From contig NW_024882039.1 in NCBI RefSeq assembly GCF_019059575.1, positions 248,001-312,000 on the forward strand: a stretch of 64,000 bases of DNA. The letters are read 5' to 3'. The position numbers and the translations under genes were made by a program. How positions within the stretch are numbered: the stretch's first letter is position 1; every line of letters starts with the position of its first letter. The notes beneath the pieces are model-generated. The model saw only the letters and a list, made by a program, of their open reading frames with translations, did not search any database and was not told the DNA's origin. This stretch comes from Amphibalanus amphitrite. Lineage: Eukaryota; Arthropoda; Thecostraca; Balanomorpha; Balanidae. Below, piece by piece: positions 30,939-41,029 of this stretch.

Positions 30939-33900
30939 ATGGAGAAGGAAAAGCTGAAGTTAAGGACGTCAGCAAAGAGAGCTTTTACTAGGCTAAACAA
31001 TGACATCACAGAGACTATTGAGCAGGAAGGTGATTTTGAACTCATTACAGAGATGTTTCAAAATCTGAAGGAAGCATGGGCTAAAGTGCAGGAACAGCAT
31101 GAACAGTATGTGAGCTTTCAAGACGAAGAGGATGATGACTGGCTTGAGGACGTGTACCAAAAGTTCAGTGAAACTCAGAAGAAGTTTTTCTGTGCTAAGA
31201 AGGAAGAAGAAGGGAAGAAGGCAGAGGCAGTGAGGAAGGATCAGAGAAGCAAAATCCAGCTGAAGCCTGTTGATTTACCAAAGTTCAGTGGAAAAGTGAG
31301 AGATTACCCTCGCTTCAAAGCTGACTTCTTGAAGTATGTGCTTCCACACACAGATGAAGAAGCAGCCGCATTCACACTGCGCATGTGTCTCTCTGAAGAT
31401 GCACGGGACAAGGTGTCACTGTTAGATGAAGTGAAGGACATGATGGACAAACTCGATGAGGAATATGGGGATCCATCTGCACTGACCGATCTGGTGATGA
31501 ATGAGATCAAGAGGTTTGACATGAAAGGAAGCAGGAAGCTGATTGATTTCATCGATGTTGTTGAGAAGGCGTACTTTGATCTCAAGAATCTTAACATGGA
31601 GAAAGAGATATCGAACACGACCATTGTCAGCATCATTGAGATGAAGCTACCAGAAGATGTGAGAAGAAAATGGGCTGAACGAGTGAACATGGATGACAGT
31701 CCTGTAGACAAATCTGACAAATTCCCTCACTTGTTAAAGTACCTGTTAGAAGTCAGAAGAACAATGAAGTATCTGTCTGCAGATCTGAGGGATCCTGTCC
31801 CAGCTGCCAGGAAAGGTCAGGTTCACAACGTGATGTCCAGCAATGTGACGGCAAAACCAAGAGCGACAAAACAAATGTGTTGGTTACATAACAGCAGCAC
31901 TCACTCCATTGAGGAATGCAAGGTGTTCTTGAACATGAACATGGAGAGAAAACAGCAGGTGGTGACAGAAAATGGAGTGTGTCGAAGCTGCTTGAAGCGT
32001 GGCCACAGGCAGCAGGAATGCAGAATCAGGAAGAGGTGTGAGGTCAGGAACTGTGCAGGAAACCACCACTCTCTTCTGCACCTGGAGAAGAAAGCCACAG
32101 GAGCTGCCTCAACTGTGATGGTGGCTACAGATGCAAGTGAGGACATTTGTTTACTACAGATCATGGAAGTGGAAAGTGTCCAGAGGACAAAGCTGAGTGT
32201 TCTATGGGATGGGGGAGCCACTATCAGCCTCATCCGGAATGAGCTTGCTGAAGAGCTCGGACTGGTTGGGACGCCCTGTCAGCTCTCTGTTATGGGTGTC
32301 GGCTGTGTCCGGAAAGTGATTCCCTCTAAGAAGTACATCCTTCCTCTGGTGGACACACAGGGAGAAGTGGTTGAGCTTGTGGTGTATGGGATTGAAAAAA
32401 TCTCTGGTGCCATAGACCCAGTGGACGTGAGCAGGATCAAGGAGCTGTCTGATCTTCACATCAGGAGACCGACTGGAGAAGTGGATGTGCTGATCGGATA
32501 TGAATATGCTGGATATCATCCAACAGTTCAGGATTCAGTGGGACATCTGCTGGTGCTGGAAAGCAGGTTCGGGAGGTGCCTCGGAGGATCTCATCCGAAG
32601 CTGAGAGATCTAACAAGAAGAGTGCAACCGCAGGGTCAAATTCTGCACATACGAGCAGATGAGGTAACCTTGCAGGACTTCTTCAGCACTGAGTCCCTGG
32701 GAGTGCAGTGTTCACCAAGGTGTGGAGGATGCCGCTGTGGACGTTGCCCGCCTGGAGGAAAGGACTACACTCTCAAAGAAGAGCGCGAGCTGAAACTCAT
32801 CGAAGTGGGTCTGAGCTACGATCCAGAACAGAAATGCTGGGTAGCCAAATACCCCTGGATCAAGGATCCAAAGCAGTTGCCAGACAACAGGATGACGGCA
32901 GAAGCCATCATGAAGTCAACTGAAAAGCGACTGAAGAGGAAGCCAAAGCATGCCAACGTGTATCAAGCTCAGATCGAAGACATGGTACAGAGAGGAGCTG
33001 CGAGAAAGTTGACTGAAGAAGAGCTGAGAAGCTACAACGGTCCAGTCCACTACGTCAGCCATCACGAGGTCATCAAACCTGACTCCAAGTCGACGCCATG
33101 TCGCATTGTCTTCAACGCCTCAGCAAACTACAAGGGTCATGTTCTTAATGACTACTGGGCGAAGGGACCTGATCTGCTGAACAACCTTCTTGGAGTACTG
33201 CTCCGGTTTAGAGAGAGATACGTCGGAGTGACAGGGGACGTTAAGAAGATGTACCACTCGGTAAGCATCTCGACCCTTGATCAACATATGCACAGGTTCC
33301 TGTGGAGAGACCTGGAAGAGCGTCGCAGCCCTGACACCTATGTGATGACGGCAGTCTCGTTCGGCGACAAGCCAGCTGGAACGATCGCCACACTGGCGTT
33401 ACGGAAGACTGCTGTGATGGGTCAGGATGAGTTCCCTGAGGCTGCGAAAGCCATCATCCGAAACACGTACATGGACGACGTACTCGTCAGCGTCGACTCA
33501 AGGAAAGAAGCTGTCAAGTTCACAAAAGAAGTTGAAGAGCTGCTGGACGCAGGAGGGTTCAAGATGAAGAGCTGGATCGTCACAGAGAATCCGAATCAAG
33601 AAGAGAGAGACGGCGCAAGCGAAGACGTCCAGAGGAAAAGACGAGACCGCCAGCAAGAAGAGCTGAGTGCAGACACTAAGGCGGCGAAGTGTGCAAACGA
33701 AGAGCTTGAGAGGACAAACGAATCTGAAGCGAAGAGAAGTCAAGCCAAACAGGAAGAAACCCCAAAGAGTGGTCAACCGAGAAGCGAAGAGGGCACACAT
33801 GTGAAAAGGGATGAAGAAGAGAAGGGGCCAAGCGAGAAAGGCCGCAGAAGAGAAGATGCAGCGAACCGAGGAAGTCCTGAAGAGAAGTCTGGGCAAGGGA

Positions 33901-36374
33901 AGTTCTTGAATTCAGATACTCAGGAACAAAAGGTCCTCGGAGTAAGATGGGACAAGGGACAAGACTGCTTCTGGTTCAAGGTTGGGCTGAACTTCTCGCC
34001 TAAGAGCAGAGGTGTTAAGATAGGTCCTCCCTTAACTCTGTTTCAGCTGCCTCAAGGTGTACCTAGCGTGCTGACGAAGAGGATGGTGCTCGGGCAGGTG
34101 AACAGCGTCTATGATCCGCTAGGACTGGCTTCACCGTTCCTGATCAAGATGAAGGTTCAGTTGAGAAACCTGTGGAGCGAAGCGAAGCATCTGGACTGGG
34201 ACGACCCTCTCAGCGACAGCATGCGAGACGAATGGGTGAGCCTGTTCCGCGAGCTGTATGAGATGGAGAAGATCACCTTCCCAAGATCAGTGAAACCTGA
34301 AGGTGCTGTCGGAAACCCGTCTCTGATCATGTTCAGTGACGGATCCAACGATGCCTACGGTACCTGTGCCTACGCGCGTTGGGCACTCACGGACGACACC
34401 TTTGCCTGCAGGCTGATCTGTGCCAAGAGTAGAGTGGCACCCTTGAAGCGTCAGACAATCGTTCGGATCGAGCTGTGTGGAGCTGTGCTAGCTTCCAGGC
34501 TCGCCAAGTTCCTGCAGCAAGAGATGGAAGTCACATTTGAAACTGTGATGTTCCTGGTGGACTCAGAAATAGTGAGATCAATGATCCAAAAGGAATCGTA
34601 TGGCTTCAACACCTTCACAGCGGTCAGGGTCGGAGAGATCCAAGAAAACACCGACCCCTCTAAATGGTTCTGGGTTGAAGGAAAGCAAAATGCTGCAGAC
34701 TGCATCACGAGGGGAAGCAAGCCGAGTCAGCTCGACCAACACAGCGTCTGGCAAGAAGGGCCGAAGTTTCTCCAGGCACCGATACCGGAGTGGCCGGTGA
34801 AGCAGACGTCAGTCCAAGATCTGCCTGAGAGGAACGAAGTGATTCTGACCCTCGCATGTGAGCGCCGAGACACCCTTGCACAGCGAATCGACATCACTCG
34901 ACATTCGAAGTACTCGAAACTCCTCAGAGTAACAGCAAGAGTGTTGAGCATGTATAGCAAGGAACCGGCTATCACGTTCAGAAACGCTGCACGAGTGCCA
35001 GACTGTACTGCGCTGGAAGCCGCCGAAGTCTTCTGGGTCAAAGAAGCGCAGACGACCATCATGGACGGCTTCAAGAACGGCAAGTTCAGACGCCTCCGCC
35101 CCCGGATGCGTGAAGACGGGATCGTGACAGTAGGCGGTCGCATGCATCAGGAGGAAGCCACCTACAATCAACAGGAGCTGCCTCTTCTTCCTGCCAGCCA
35201 CCGTCTGTCCCTGCTGTATGTACAGCATGTCCATAACCAAGGCCACCTCGGAGTCTCAGCAACGGCAAGTAAAGTACGAGAACGATTCTGGATCGTGAGC
35301 TTGACGCGGCTCACAAAGTCTGTGCGCTACAAGTGCGTCACATGCAAGAAACTCGACAAGCGAACGGAAGAGCAGATGATGGGATCGTTACCAGCTGAGA
35401 GACTGAAACCGGCGCCTGCTTGGACCTATACATCGCTCGACTACTTCGGTCCATTCTGGATCCGCGGTGAAGTAAACAAGCGCTCACGCGGAAAAGGCTA
35501 CGGAGTCATCTTCAACTGCTTGCTGACAAGGGCGGTACATCTTGATTTGGCAGCAGACTACTCGACGGCAGGATTCATGCAAGTGTTCAGGCGTTTCACA
35601 TCGCTGCGTGGATACCCTTCCGTCATGTACTCGGATCCCGGGTCACAATTGACAGCATCCAGCAAGGAGCTTCGCGCTGTCACACAAGGGATCGACCGAG
35701 ATACGCTTCAGGCTCAGGGATCGAGTCACGGTCTGACATGGAAGTTCAGCGCTCCGGATGCCCCATGGCAAAACGGCTGCTCAGAGGCTCTGATCAAATC
35801 GGTGAAGCGAGCACTTCAGAGTGTCATCGGAGAGCAGGTGCTAACGTTCCCGGAGCTCCAGACCGTGCTCTGCGAGGTAGCGAACCTACTGAACGAGCGG
35901 CCAGTAGGACGACATCCAAAAGACATCGAGGACGGTACTTACCTCTGTCCGAACGATCTCCTGCTCGGGCGAGCCAGCGGCAGAGCGCCCTCCGGGCCCT
36001 GGTGTACTTCAGCTACATCGGCTCAGCGACTGGTCTTCGTCTGGAGACTGGTGGACGACTTCTGGAGAAAGTGGACGAGGGACTACTTTCCGTCCCTGCT
36101 GGTGTGTCCTAAGTGGCACACTGAGCGTCGTAATGTGTGTATAGGTGACATTGTTATGTTACAGAGTTCGAACGTACTGCGCGGCACCTGGCGTCTGGGT
36201 CGTGTGACTGCGGTGTTCCCCGGCCGAGACGGCCGGATAAGGACGGTGAACGTGCGGTGCGGCTCCAGTGATGGCAGCGGAGCGTCGCGCTCTGCCGGAT
36301 GTGTGGAGCTGACTCGTCCAGTCCGGAAGCTCGTCGTACTGCTTCCGGTGGAAGAGAGCTGTGCTGCTGACTGA
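30939..36374 (+). CDS. gag-pol: BEL/Pao Gag-Pol polyprotein
   Basis: 1811 residues from the first in-frame ATG, 361 bp after the LTR. Order by residue: basic/acidic helical N-terminus; DUF1759-type Gag from about 108 (LPKFSGKVRDYPRF) to 270; zinc-knuckle region about 314-385 (CWLHN...C, CRSCLKRGHRQQEC); protease about 420 with WDGGATISLI, where the usual Ser/Thr after Asp is Gly; RT with Asp in GDVKKMYH (about 766) and YMDDVL (about 844); a highly charged Glu/Lys/Arg insert about 885-990; VLGVRWD at about 995; RNase H from FSDGS (about 1132) to AADCITRG; integrase HHCC about 1430-1475, core Asp in SLDYFGP (about 1499), Asp in YSDPGS (about 1564), Glu in CSEALIKS (about 1614); DUF5641-type tail about 1675-1785. 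No stop or frameshift. Confidence 0.96.
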   Translation: MEKEKLKLRTSAKRAFTRLNNDITETIEQEGDFELITEMFQNLKEAWAKVQEQHEQYVSFQDEEDDDWLEDVYQKFSETQKKFFCAKKEEEGKKAEAVRKDQRSKIQLKPVDLPKFSGKVRDYPRFKADFLKYVLPHTDEEAAAFTLRMCLSEDARDKVSLLDEVKDMMDKLDEEYGDPSALTDLVMNEIKRFDMKGSRKLIDFIDVVEKAYFDLKNLNMEKEISNTTIVSIIEMKLPEDVRRKWAERVNMDDSPVDKSDKFPHLLKYLLEVRRTMKYLSADLRDPVPAARKGQVHNVMSSNVTAKPRATKQMCWLHNSSTHSIEECKVFLNMNMERKQQVVTENGVCRSCLKRGHRQQECRIRKRCEVRNCAGNHHSLLHLEKKATGAASTVMVATDASEDICLLQIMEVESVQRTKLSVLWDGGATISLIRNELAEELGLVGTPCQLSVMGVGCVRKVIPSKKYILPLVDTQGEVVELVVYGIEKISGAIDPVDVSRIKELSDLHIRRPTGEVDVLIGYEYAGYHPTVQDSVGHLLVLESRFGRCLGGSHPKLRDLTRRVQPQGQILHIRADEVTLQDFFSTESLGVQCSPRCGGCRCGRCPPGGKDYTLKEERELKLIEVGLSYDPEQKCWVAKYPWIKDPKQLPDNRMTAEAIMKSTEKRLKRKPKHANVYQAQIEDMVQRGAARKLTEEELRSYNGPVHYVSHHEVIKPDSKSTPCRIVFNASANYKGHVLNDYWAKGPDLLNNLLGVLLRFRERYVGVTGDVKKMYHSVSISTLDQHMHRFLWRDLEERRSPDTYVMTAVSFGDKPAGTIATLALRKTAVMGQDEFPEAAKAIIRNTYMDDVLVSVDSRKEAVKFTKEVEELLDAGGFKMKSWIVTENPNQEERDGASEDVQRKRRDRQQEELSADTKAAKCANEELERTNESEAKRSQAKQEETPKSGQPRSEEGTHVKRDEEEKGPSEKGRRREDAANRGSPEEKSGQGKFLNSDTQEQKVLGVRWDKGQDCFWFKVGLNFSPKSRGVKIGPPLTLFQLPQGVPSVLTKRMVLGQVNSVYDPLGLASPFLIKMKVQLRNLWSEAKHLDWDDPLSDSMRDEWVSLFRELYEMEKITFPRSVKPEGAVGNPSLIMFSDGSNDAYGTCAYARWALTDDTFACRLICAKSRVAPLKRQTIVRIELCGAVLASRLAKFLQQEMEVTFETVMFLVDSEIVRSMIQKESYGFNTFTAVRVGEIQENTDPSKWFWVEGKQNAADCITRGSKPSQLDQHSVWQEGPKFLQAPIPEWPVKQTSVQDLPERNEVILTLACERRDTLAQRIDITRHSKYSKLLRVTARVLSMYSKEPAITFRNAARVPDCTALEAAEVFWVKEAQTTIMDGFKNGKFRRLRPRMREDGIVTVGGRMHQEEATYNQQELPLLPASHRLSLLYVQHVHNQGHLGVSATASKVRERFWIVSLTRLTKSVRYKCVTCKKLDKRTEEQMMGSLPAERLKPAPAWTYTSLDYFGPFWIRGEVNKRSRGKGYGVIFNCLLTRAVHLDLAADYSTAGFMQVFRRFTSLRGYPSVMYSDPGSQLTASSKELRAVTQGIDRDTLQAQGSSHGLTWKFSAPDAPWQNGCSEALIKSVKRALQSVIGEQVLTFPELQTVLCEVANLLNERPVGRHPKDIEDGTYLCPNDLLLGRASGRAPSGPWCTSATSAQRLVFVWRLVDDFWRKWTRDYFPSLLVCPKWHTERRNVCIGDIVMLQSSNVLRGTWRLGRVTAVFPGRDGRIRTVNVRCGSSDGSGASRSAGCVELTRPVRKLVVLLPVEESCAAD

Positions 36375-36404
36375 GTGTATCGGCGAACTGGTATGTAGAG
36401 AACC

Positions 36405-36418
36405 AGCGGGCGGCGGAG
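36405..36418 (+). other. BEL polypurine-like tract
   Basis: AGCGGGCGGCGGAG directly before the 3' LTR is purine-rich but includes cytosines; it is the likely plus-strand primer by position. Confidence 0.45.
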
Positions 36419-36739
36419 TGTTTCGCTCGCGAAAGTTACGTTTGATTAGTTGAGCGTCAGACACTGTGTGCGATTTAGCTATTCGTTTTGGGCAGTGTTT
36501 TAGAGGCGCGATTGCGTCAGCTGGCCGACGCGTGGCAGGTATACTAAAACCTTGGTTGTTTTGTTTTTAAAAAAAGGTGAGCCACGCCCCGCGCTGAATG
36601 TGTGAAGATATAGAGGGTACGGCTGCTATAGTAATTTAAACCCACGGTCAGATGTGGTAATTTCATTTTTGTTGTGTTGGTTGAAAACTGTAGAAGCCGT
36701 CAGTCATGATTGCAAGCTGAATACATGGCCAGCGATACA
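36419..36739 (+). repeat. BEL 3' LTR
   Basis: 321 bp, one substitution relative to the 5' LTR. Followed by target duplication GTGTC. Confidence 0.95.
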
Positions 36740-36860
36740 GTGTCGAGGGTGCTGTAGACGCATTGAGCGCATGTGCTGTCGCCTGTCGCCCATGTGAAAG
36801 GATCGGGCGATAACGTTGAAGGTGTTGCTGGTTGCTAGATATCTGAAGCAAACCAAGTAT
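36740..36860 (-). pseudogene. PIF/Harbinger transposase relic, upstream part
   Basis: Minus-strand continuation of the relic beyond the BEL insertion: CFRYLATSNTFNVIARSFHM, then a segment reading YSTLDTIWTHLG across the target site. RYLATG.TF..... SF.MG.ST is a conserved N-terminal motif of these transposases. A 7-bp tandem duplication (GGCGACA twice, about 36775-36790) shifts the frame between the two segments, so the gene was broken independently of the BEL insertion. A splice-acceptor-like TGCTTCAG precedes RYLA. Confidence 0.75.
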
Positions 36861-37493
36861 TCAAACTGAATTCATAAAGTCACATATTGTGCACTATCCA
36901 AAAAGATGATAAATTTTACTTTGATCTGACCCGTGACGTCATCGCTGACCACTGTTTTTGAGATCCGCCCCTCAGGATTTTCTGGAATATCTCCAAAACG
37001 GCTGGAGATAAGATGCTGAACTTTTCCGACTTTTTCTACAACTCAAATGGACACAATGGTAAACCGACACCGCTGATGAAGACACTTATTCACAGTCCAA
37101 AGCTCACAACGCAATCAGACCAACGCCACCGGAGTTCTGTAGCCTTGAATCAGACACAACACACCACTCAGGCCCGAATACTTGCGATCGATACGCATAG
37201 AAACGTCATTCACGGTGGCTGATTAGATACCGCTTGATTGCAGTTTTCAGGCCCATGTCTTCCCCTATCTCCCTGTGTGTCCAATATCACAGATGACGTC
37301 ACACGAAGGGGCGGAGTCGGGGGCGGAGCCTAGCGCAACGGCCGCCATATTTGAATTTGTTTTATAAGGATGTGTTCTATATTTTGGGTTTAAGTCGATT
37401 GTCATCCATATTTTAATAAAAGGTTAGCTGGAATATAAGTGATTTCTAAAGAAACAAAAACATATTCTGCTTGCGATCTCGATTTAAGTCCGA
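36861..37493. other. No gene recognised
   Basis: Mixed sequence with TGACGTCA-like and GGGCGGAG motifs at about 37290-37335; an open frame at 37013-37222 has no recognisable domain. Confidence 0.45.
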
Positions 37494-37562
37494 CCCGCGC
37501 CTAGATTCGAACGCACAATCTTTGGATCACGGTGCAGGCAGGCATCCTAACCACTACCGCGG
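37494..37562 (-). repeat. tRNA-like sequence (SINE head or tRNA pseudogene)
   Basis: On the minus strand, TAGTGGTTAGGA fits an A box and GTTCGAATC fits a B box at a tRNA-like spacing of about 35 bases. The acceptor and anticodon stems do not pair well, so a working tRNA is unlikely. The combination is typical of a tRNA-derived SINE promoter; the SINE body would extend towards lower coordinates but is not recognisable. Confidence 0.5.
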
Positions 37563-38498
37563 CGGCGCAGCGGCCGGCGGAAGGGAGGCTGCGGAGGCAT
37601 GTGGACTTTTTACGCATTTTTGGAAAACTAATGGGTTTAATGAAAAACTGTTCTTAGATGATTCAAAGAAAATGTCGCGTCTTTCCGATGATGGACCTAG
37701 TTTTGTGCTAGCTCTAGCAGAGTTTGTTCTACAGCGCTTCAGAAACCGCCCATTTACATGGGACTCAAATGGGACTTCAAGACTTGTCCCCAGATGACGT
37801 CACGATCAGGTAGAATCGCCGGACGACCCTACATGGTATAAAGGGCCTTGGCAGTTTTGAAAGACATTCTGGGCGGTCTCGGTACGTCGTTGTATGCCTT
37901 CACAGGACCGTAGCACGAAGGTCTGCGTCCTGCCCAATGCTATATATAAACCAGGTAGAACGCTCCCGACGAAAAAGTGGTGACAAGCGGTAATTAGCTG
38001 CCGCGACCGTCACTTGTTCATGGATATACCTAAGCGCAAGCGGCATTTACGTGCTAGCGGAAATCGACCAATCAAGCGTTCAGTAATACTCGACGCTGAT
38101 TGGCTCTTCGCTCGTGACGAAATTACGGGGGGCTGCAGTTATTTCCTATGGCGTTTAACTCTCGCCCTGGCAGGGGCGGGGGGTCGATGCGACCCCCCCT
38201 AAGGTTTTTCGAAGATAGCGTAACAACGGCGGCGCGCAGCGCCGCCAAATGTGGCACAGCCTATGAGGCAACCTTTTTACTAATGACCTGAAAATTTCAG
38301 GTCCGGGTGACCTTGGGTCAGGTCACCAGGTCAGAAAAACCGGTACAAGGTCATGGTCAAATTTCAATTTTCTTTTTGCACCTGTCCAACTCACAGTTTT
38401 GGACTGATTTCCTTCAAACTTTCAGGATGGTGTTGACGAGGATGGATTACGGCTGATCGGGGTCATATATGCCGGTATATGGTCGTACGAGTTTCATG
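37563..38498. other. No gene; one MITE-like end
   Basis: TTAACTCTCGCCCTGG (from 38155) followed by GGGGGGTCGATGCGACCCCC and GGTTTTTCG resembles the left end of the TTAA element at 39581 and is probably a diverged relative whose right end I cannot place. At 38285-38365 five AGGTCA/TGACCT hexamers occur. Confidence 0.45.
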
Positions 38499-38500
38499 TA

Positions 38501-38732
38501 CCGTAAGGTGGGGCTATTTGAGACAGTGGGGCTATTTGAGACAGGATTTAAAATCGCTATAAAATGAAAAACGTTTGATTCTTTTGTGATATTTTTCCTC
38601 GGGGAGGTGTAGAATCGAGCAGTAAATCGCCTGGCCAAAAATTGAGCATAAATTTTAAATGGTTTTTATTTTATAGCAATTTTAAATACTGTCTCAAATA
38701 GCCCCACTGTCTCAAATAGCCCCACTTTACGG
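38501..38732. mobile_element. Mariner-type MITE, 232 bp
   Basis: Ends CCGTAA(G/A)GTGGGGCTATT are inverted over about 75 bp with few mismatches, and TA lies on both sides (38499-38500, 38733-38734). Each arm contains a direct repeat of GTGGGGCTATTTGAGACA. Only a short unique centre remains. Non-coding. Confidence 0.88.
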
Positions 38733-38734
38733 TA

Positions 38735-39114
38735 GTGTAGGCCCATCTAGAACCGAAAAAGGCCGATATGGGGCCAGCGTAGCCCCATCAGAGTCCGAAT
38801 TGGGCAATAAGGGGCCGGTGAAGATCGATAAGGGCCGGTCAAGAAGTGAAATAATATGAGGTGGAGGAATTTCGGGGGATATGACATTTTAGGCTGGCCA
38901 GGGACCAGTTAGAACCAATTAGGCTCATTAATGTCCCATATTAATCAGGGAGGTTTTTAGACCAATCAGGGTACAGTGTAGGTTCATCATGGGTCGATAT
39001 AGCGCCATCAGAGTCCCGGGTGTAGGTCTACATCATGGGTGTCACTGTCCCCCCAACATGGGCATTGAGCCGAGACCCGTCTGAGAATGGTGTCAGATCA
39101 GATTCAGGACCCCG
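38735..39114. other. No gene recognised
   Basis: Repetitive-looking GGGGCC(A/G)G- and GGCCCATC-containing sequence, no ORF or clear ends. Confidence 0.4.
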
Positions 39115-39118
39115 TTAA

Positions 39119-39560
39119 AGGAAATAGTTCACTTTTAACATGGGGTTTTGAGCTGGAATAGCAGTTTCGTAGCTTGAGCTGAGACTAGCACAATTCAGGA
39201 GCTTTTACGGCTCAACGATCACCCTAGACGAAGATATTCCATTTCTCGTTCCGAAAAGAGTGCCTTGTAGAGTAATGCGTGCCTTGCACAGGAATGCAGC
39301 CACGTCATCGTCAGCCAATCAGCGTGCTGCTTACAGCCAATGCAGTATTCGTAGGTTTGAGCTACGCAATATGATTGGTCAATGCGTAATAAGCTTCCGC
39401 GTCAAACATTATTTTACATAAAATATAGTTCGTCCTATATTGAAATATAGAAAATAATTGTTTTTACAAAAAGGTTTTATTTTATTTCATGATTATTTTG
39501 AGCATAAAAAATCACAAATCAATAGCAAAATACTGATTTCAGGAAAGTGGACTGTTTCCT
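39119..39560. mobile_element. TTAA MITE, 442 bp
   Basis: Left AGGAAATAGTTCACTTTTAA and right (inverted) AGGAAACAGTCCACTTTCC, with TTAA at 39115-39118 and 39561-39564. Non-coding, AT-rich on the right. Confidence 0.8.
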
Positions 39561-39580
39561 TTAAGATCTATGACTGTTAA

Positions 39581-40474
39581 CCCTCGCATGTGTAGGGGGG
39601 GGGGGTCGGATGGACCCCCCATGGTTTTTCGCGAATAACTCGCGTAAAAAGCGGCCGATCGCGACGAAACTTTCAGTACCCTCGCATTGATCAATTTGAC
39701 ACCTACCCTGAAAATTTCATGACCCTGACCCAAATGACCTTTGACCTGTGACCTCTTTTCCGAGACCATGTTTGGCCGGAATCGCGATTCGGCGTACGTC
39801 GGCTAGCATTAGCCGCGCGTTTGCAAGCTTTTCGTGGTTTCAAACGTTCAAACATGTGATTTGATGTTGCTCCCATGCATAAGGATGGGTGTTAAGGTCA
39901 CCTGAAGGTCATGTTAGGTCATTGACCTTTGGTGACCTCGGGTGACCTCGGTTCACTTTTTCGAGTTTTACATGTTTCTAGGCTAGTTTTTGGAGCTGAA
40001 TTCGAATTTAGCAACCATTTGAACATTTACGAAGTAGTTTTGGTGCCTTCGTAACATGTTACGAAGCTGTCAGAGGCGGTTGACACGTACTACGAATACC
40101 CGTCACGACGCCTACTGATTGACCTGACCTGACCTGACCCGACCTGGTCTAAATGCTCAAAGACATCATCTGTGATCAAAACTACACGATATTCGTGATC
40201 AGCACCCCGAAAAACCCCTTAGCAGCCACACTTTACGACTTTCTAATAGGTCCCGATTTTCCCGACTTTGGGTCATTGACCTGACCTGGAAGGTCAACCA
40301 ATGACCTAGGACCTTAAAATTGGGTATCATCGGCTTCCTCTCGTCACGGGCAACACGCTCGTTTTTTCTGCGAAGCTCTAGCTCGATCAGGGGCCAAACG
40401 GCAAGGGGGGGGGGGTCCAACCGACCCCCCCCCCTACACATTAGAAGCTGGAAAACGCCGCACACATGCGAGGG
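39581..40474. mobile_element. TTAA MITE rich in AGGTCA half-sites, 894 bp
   Basis: CCCTCGCATGTGT at the left end is inverted at the right end (ACACATGCGAGGG), with TTAA at 39577-39580 and 40475-40478. Each end carries a poly(G) run and GGTCGG...GACCCCCC. Between about 39720 and 40320 I count about 16 AGGTCA/TGACCT hexamers, many in short direct or inverted spacing. No ORF of interest. Confidence 0.85.
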
Positions 40475-40478
40475 TTAA

Positions 40479-41029
40479 GACCCATCCATTGCCATTAAGG
40501 CCAACTGAAGTTGCATCGTTTCAAAATTACGGTAGTGACCATCACCGCTGCCGAATGGGCCTACGGCGGGCGGCAGGCGCGGGCGGATCTAAGTTCGGAA
40601 TCTGTTCAAGTGACGAGCAGGCTACAGAGCTGGTTGAATCGTTGGTCCTTGTGAATGCCCATCATCTCATACAGTACACGTCATAAGTGTCGGTTGCTCG
40701 GTTGTATCATTCAAATCACGATCACGACATCACGACAAACTGAGCCTGAGGTTTTATGGTCGACAAGGCAAGTAACTTAAACCACAGCATAGCAAATGAC
40801 ATATTGTAAAGCTCGGGCAACTACTGAGAGTTGAACAACAATCAAAAGACAAAACAAAAAACACGCTTAAAACACGGCAGAGCGCAAGAGAACTATAGGT
40901 AATCACTTTCTGAAAAAGCAAATAAAAAACGTGCAACGATCCCAATCAGTATCCAGGAGCGATCACCATCACTGTCTGTTCGCCAATCACCCATTGCGCG
41001 AGGCTCGCTCATTGATCTACATTCTACAG
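40479..41029. other. No gene recognised
   Basis: Intergenic; short open frames only, without recognisable domains. Confidence 0.45.

Larger units (their letters stand above)
30257..36739 (+). mobile_element. Complete BEL/Pao LTR retrotransposon
   Basis: 6483 bp with two 321-bp LTRs that differ at one position (A/C near 30317 versus 36479). The 5-bp target duplication GTGTC lies at 30252-30256 and 36740-36744, inside a PIF/Harbinger transposase relic. One 1811-codon ORF encodes Gag and Pol without a break. Domain content (DUF1759-like Gag, A17-type protease/RT, DUF5641-type C-terminus) places it in BEL/Pao. It looks young and complete. Confidence 0.96.

Noticed and set aside
37494-37562. Functional tRNA gene
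   Set aside because: Control boxes are present but acceptor and anticodon stems do not pair convincingly.
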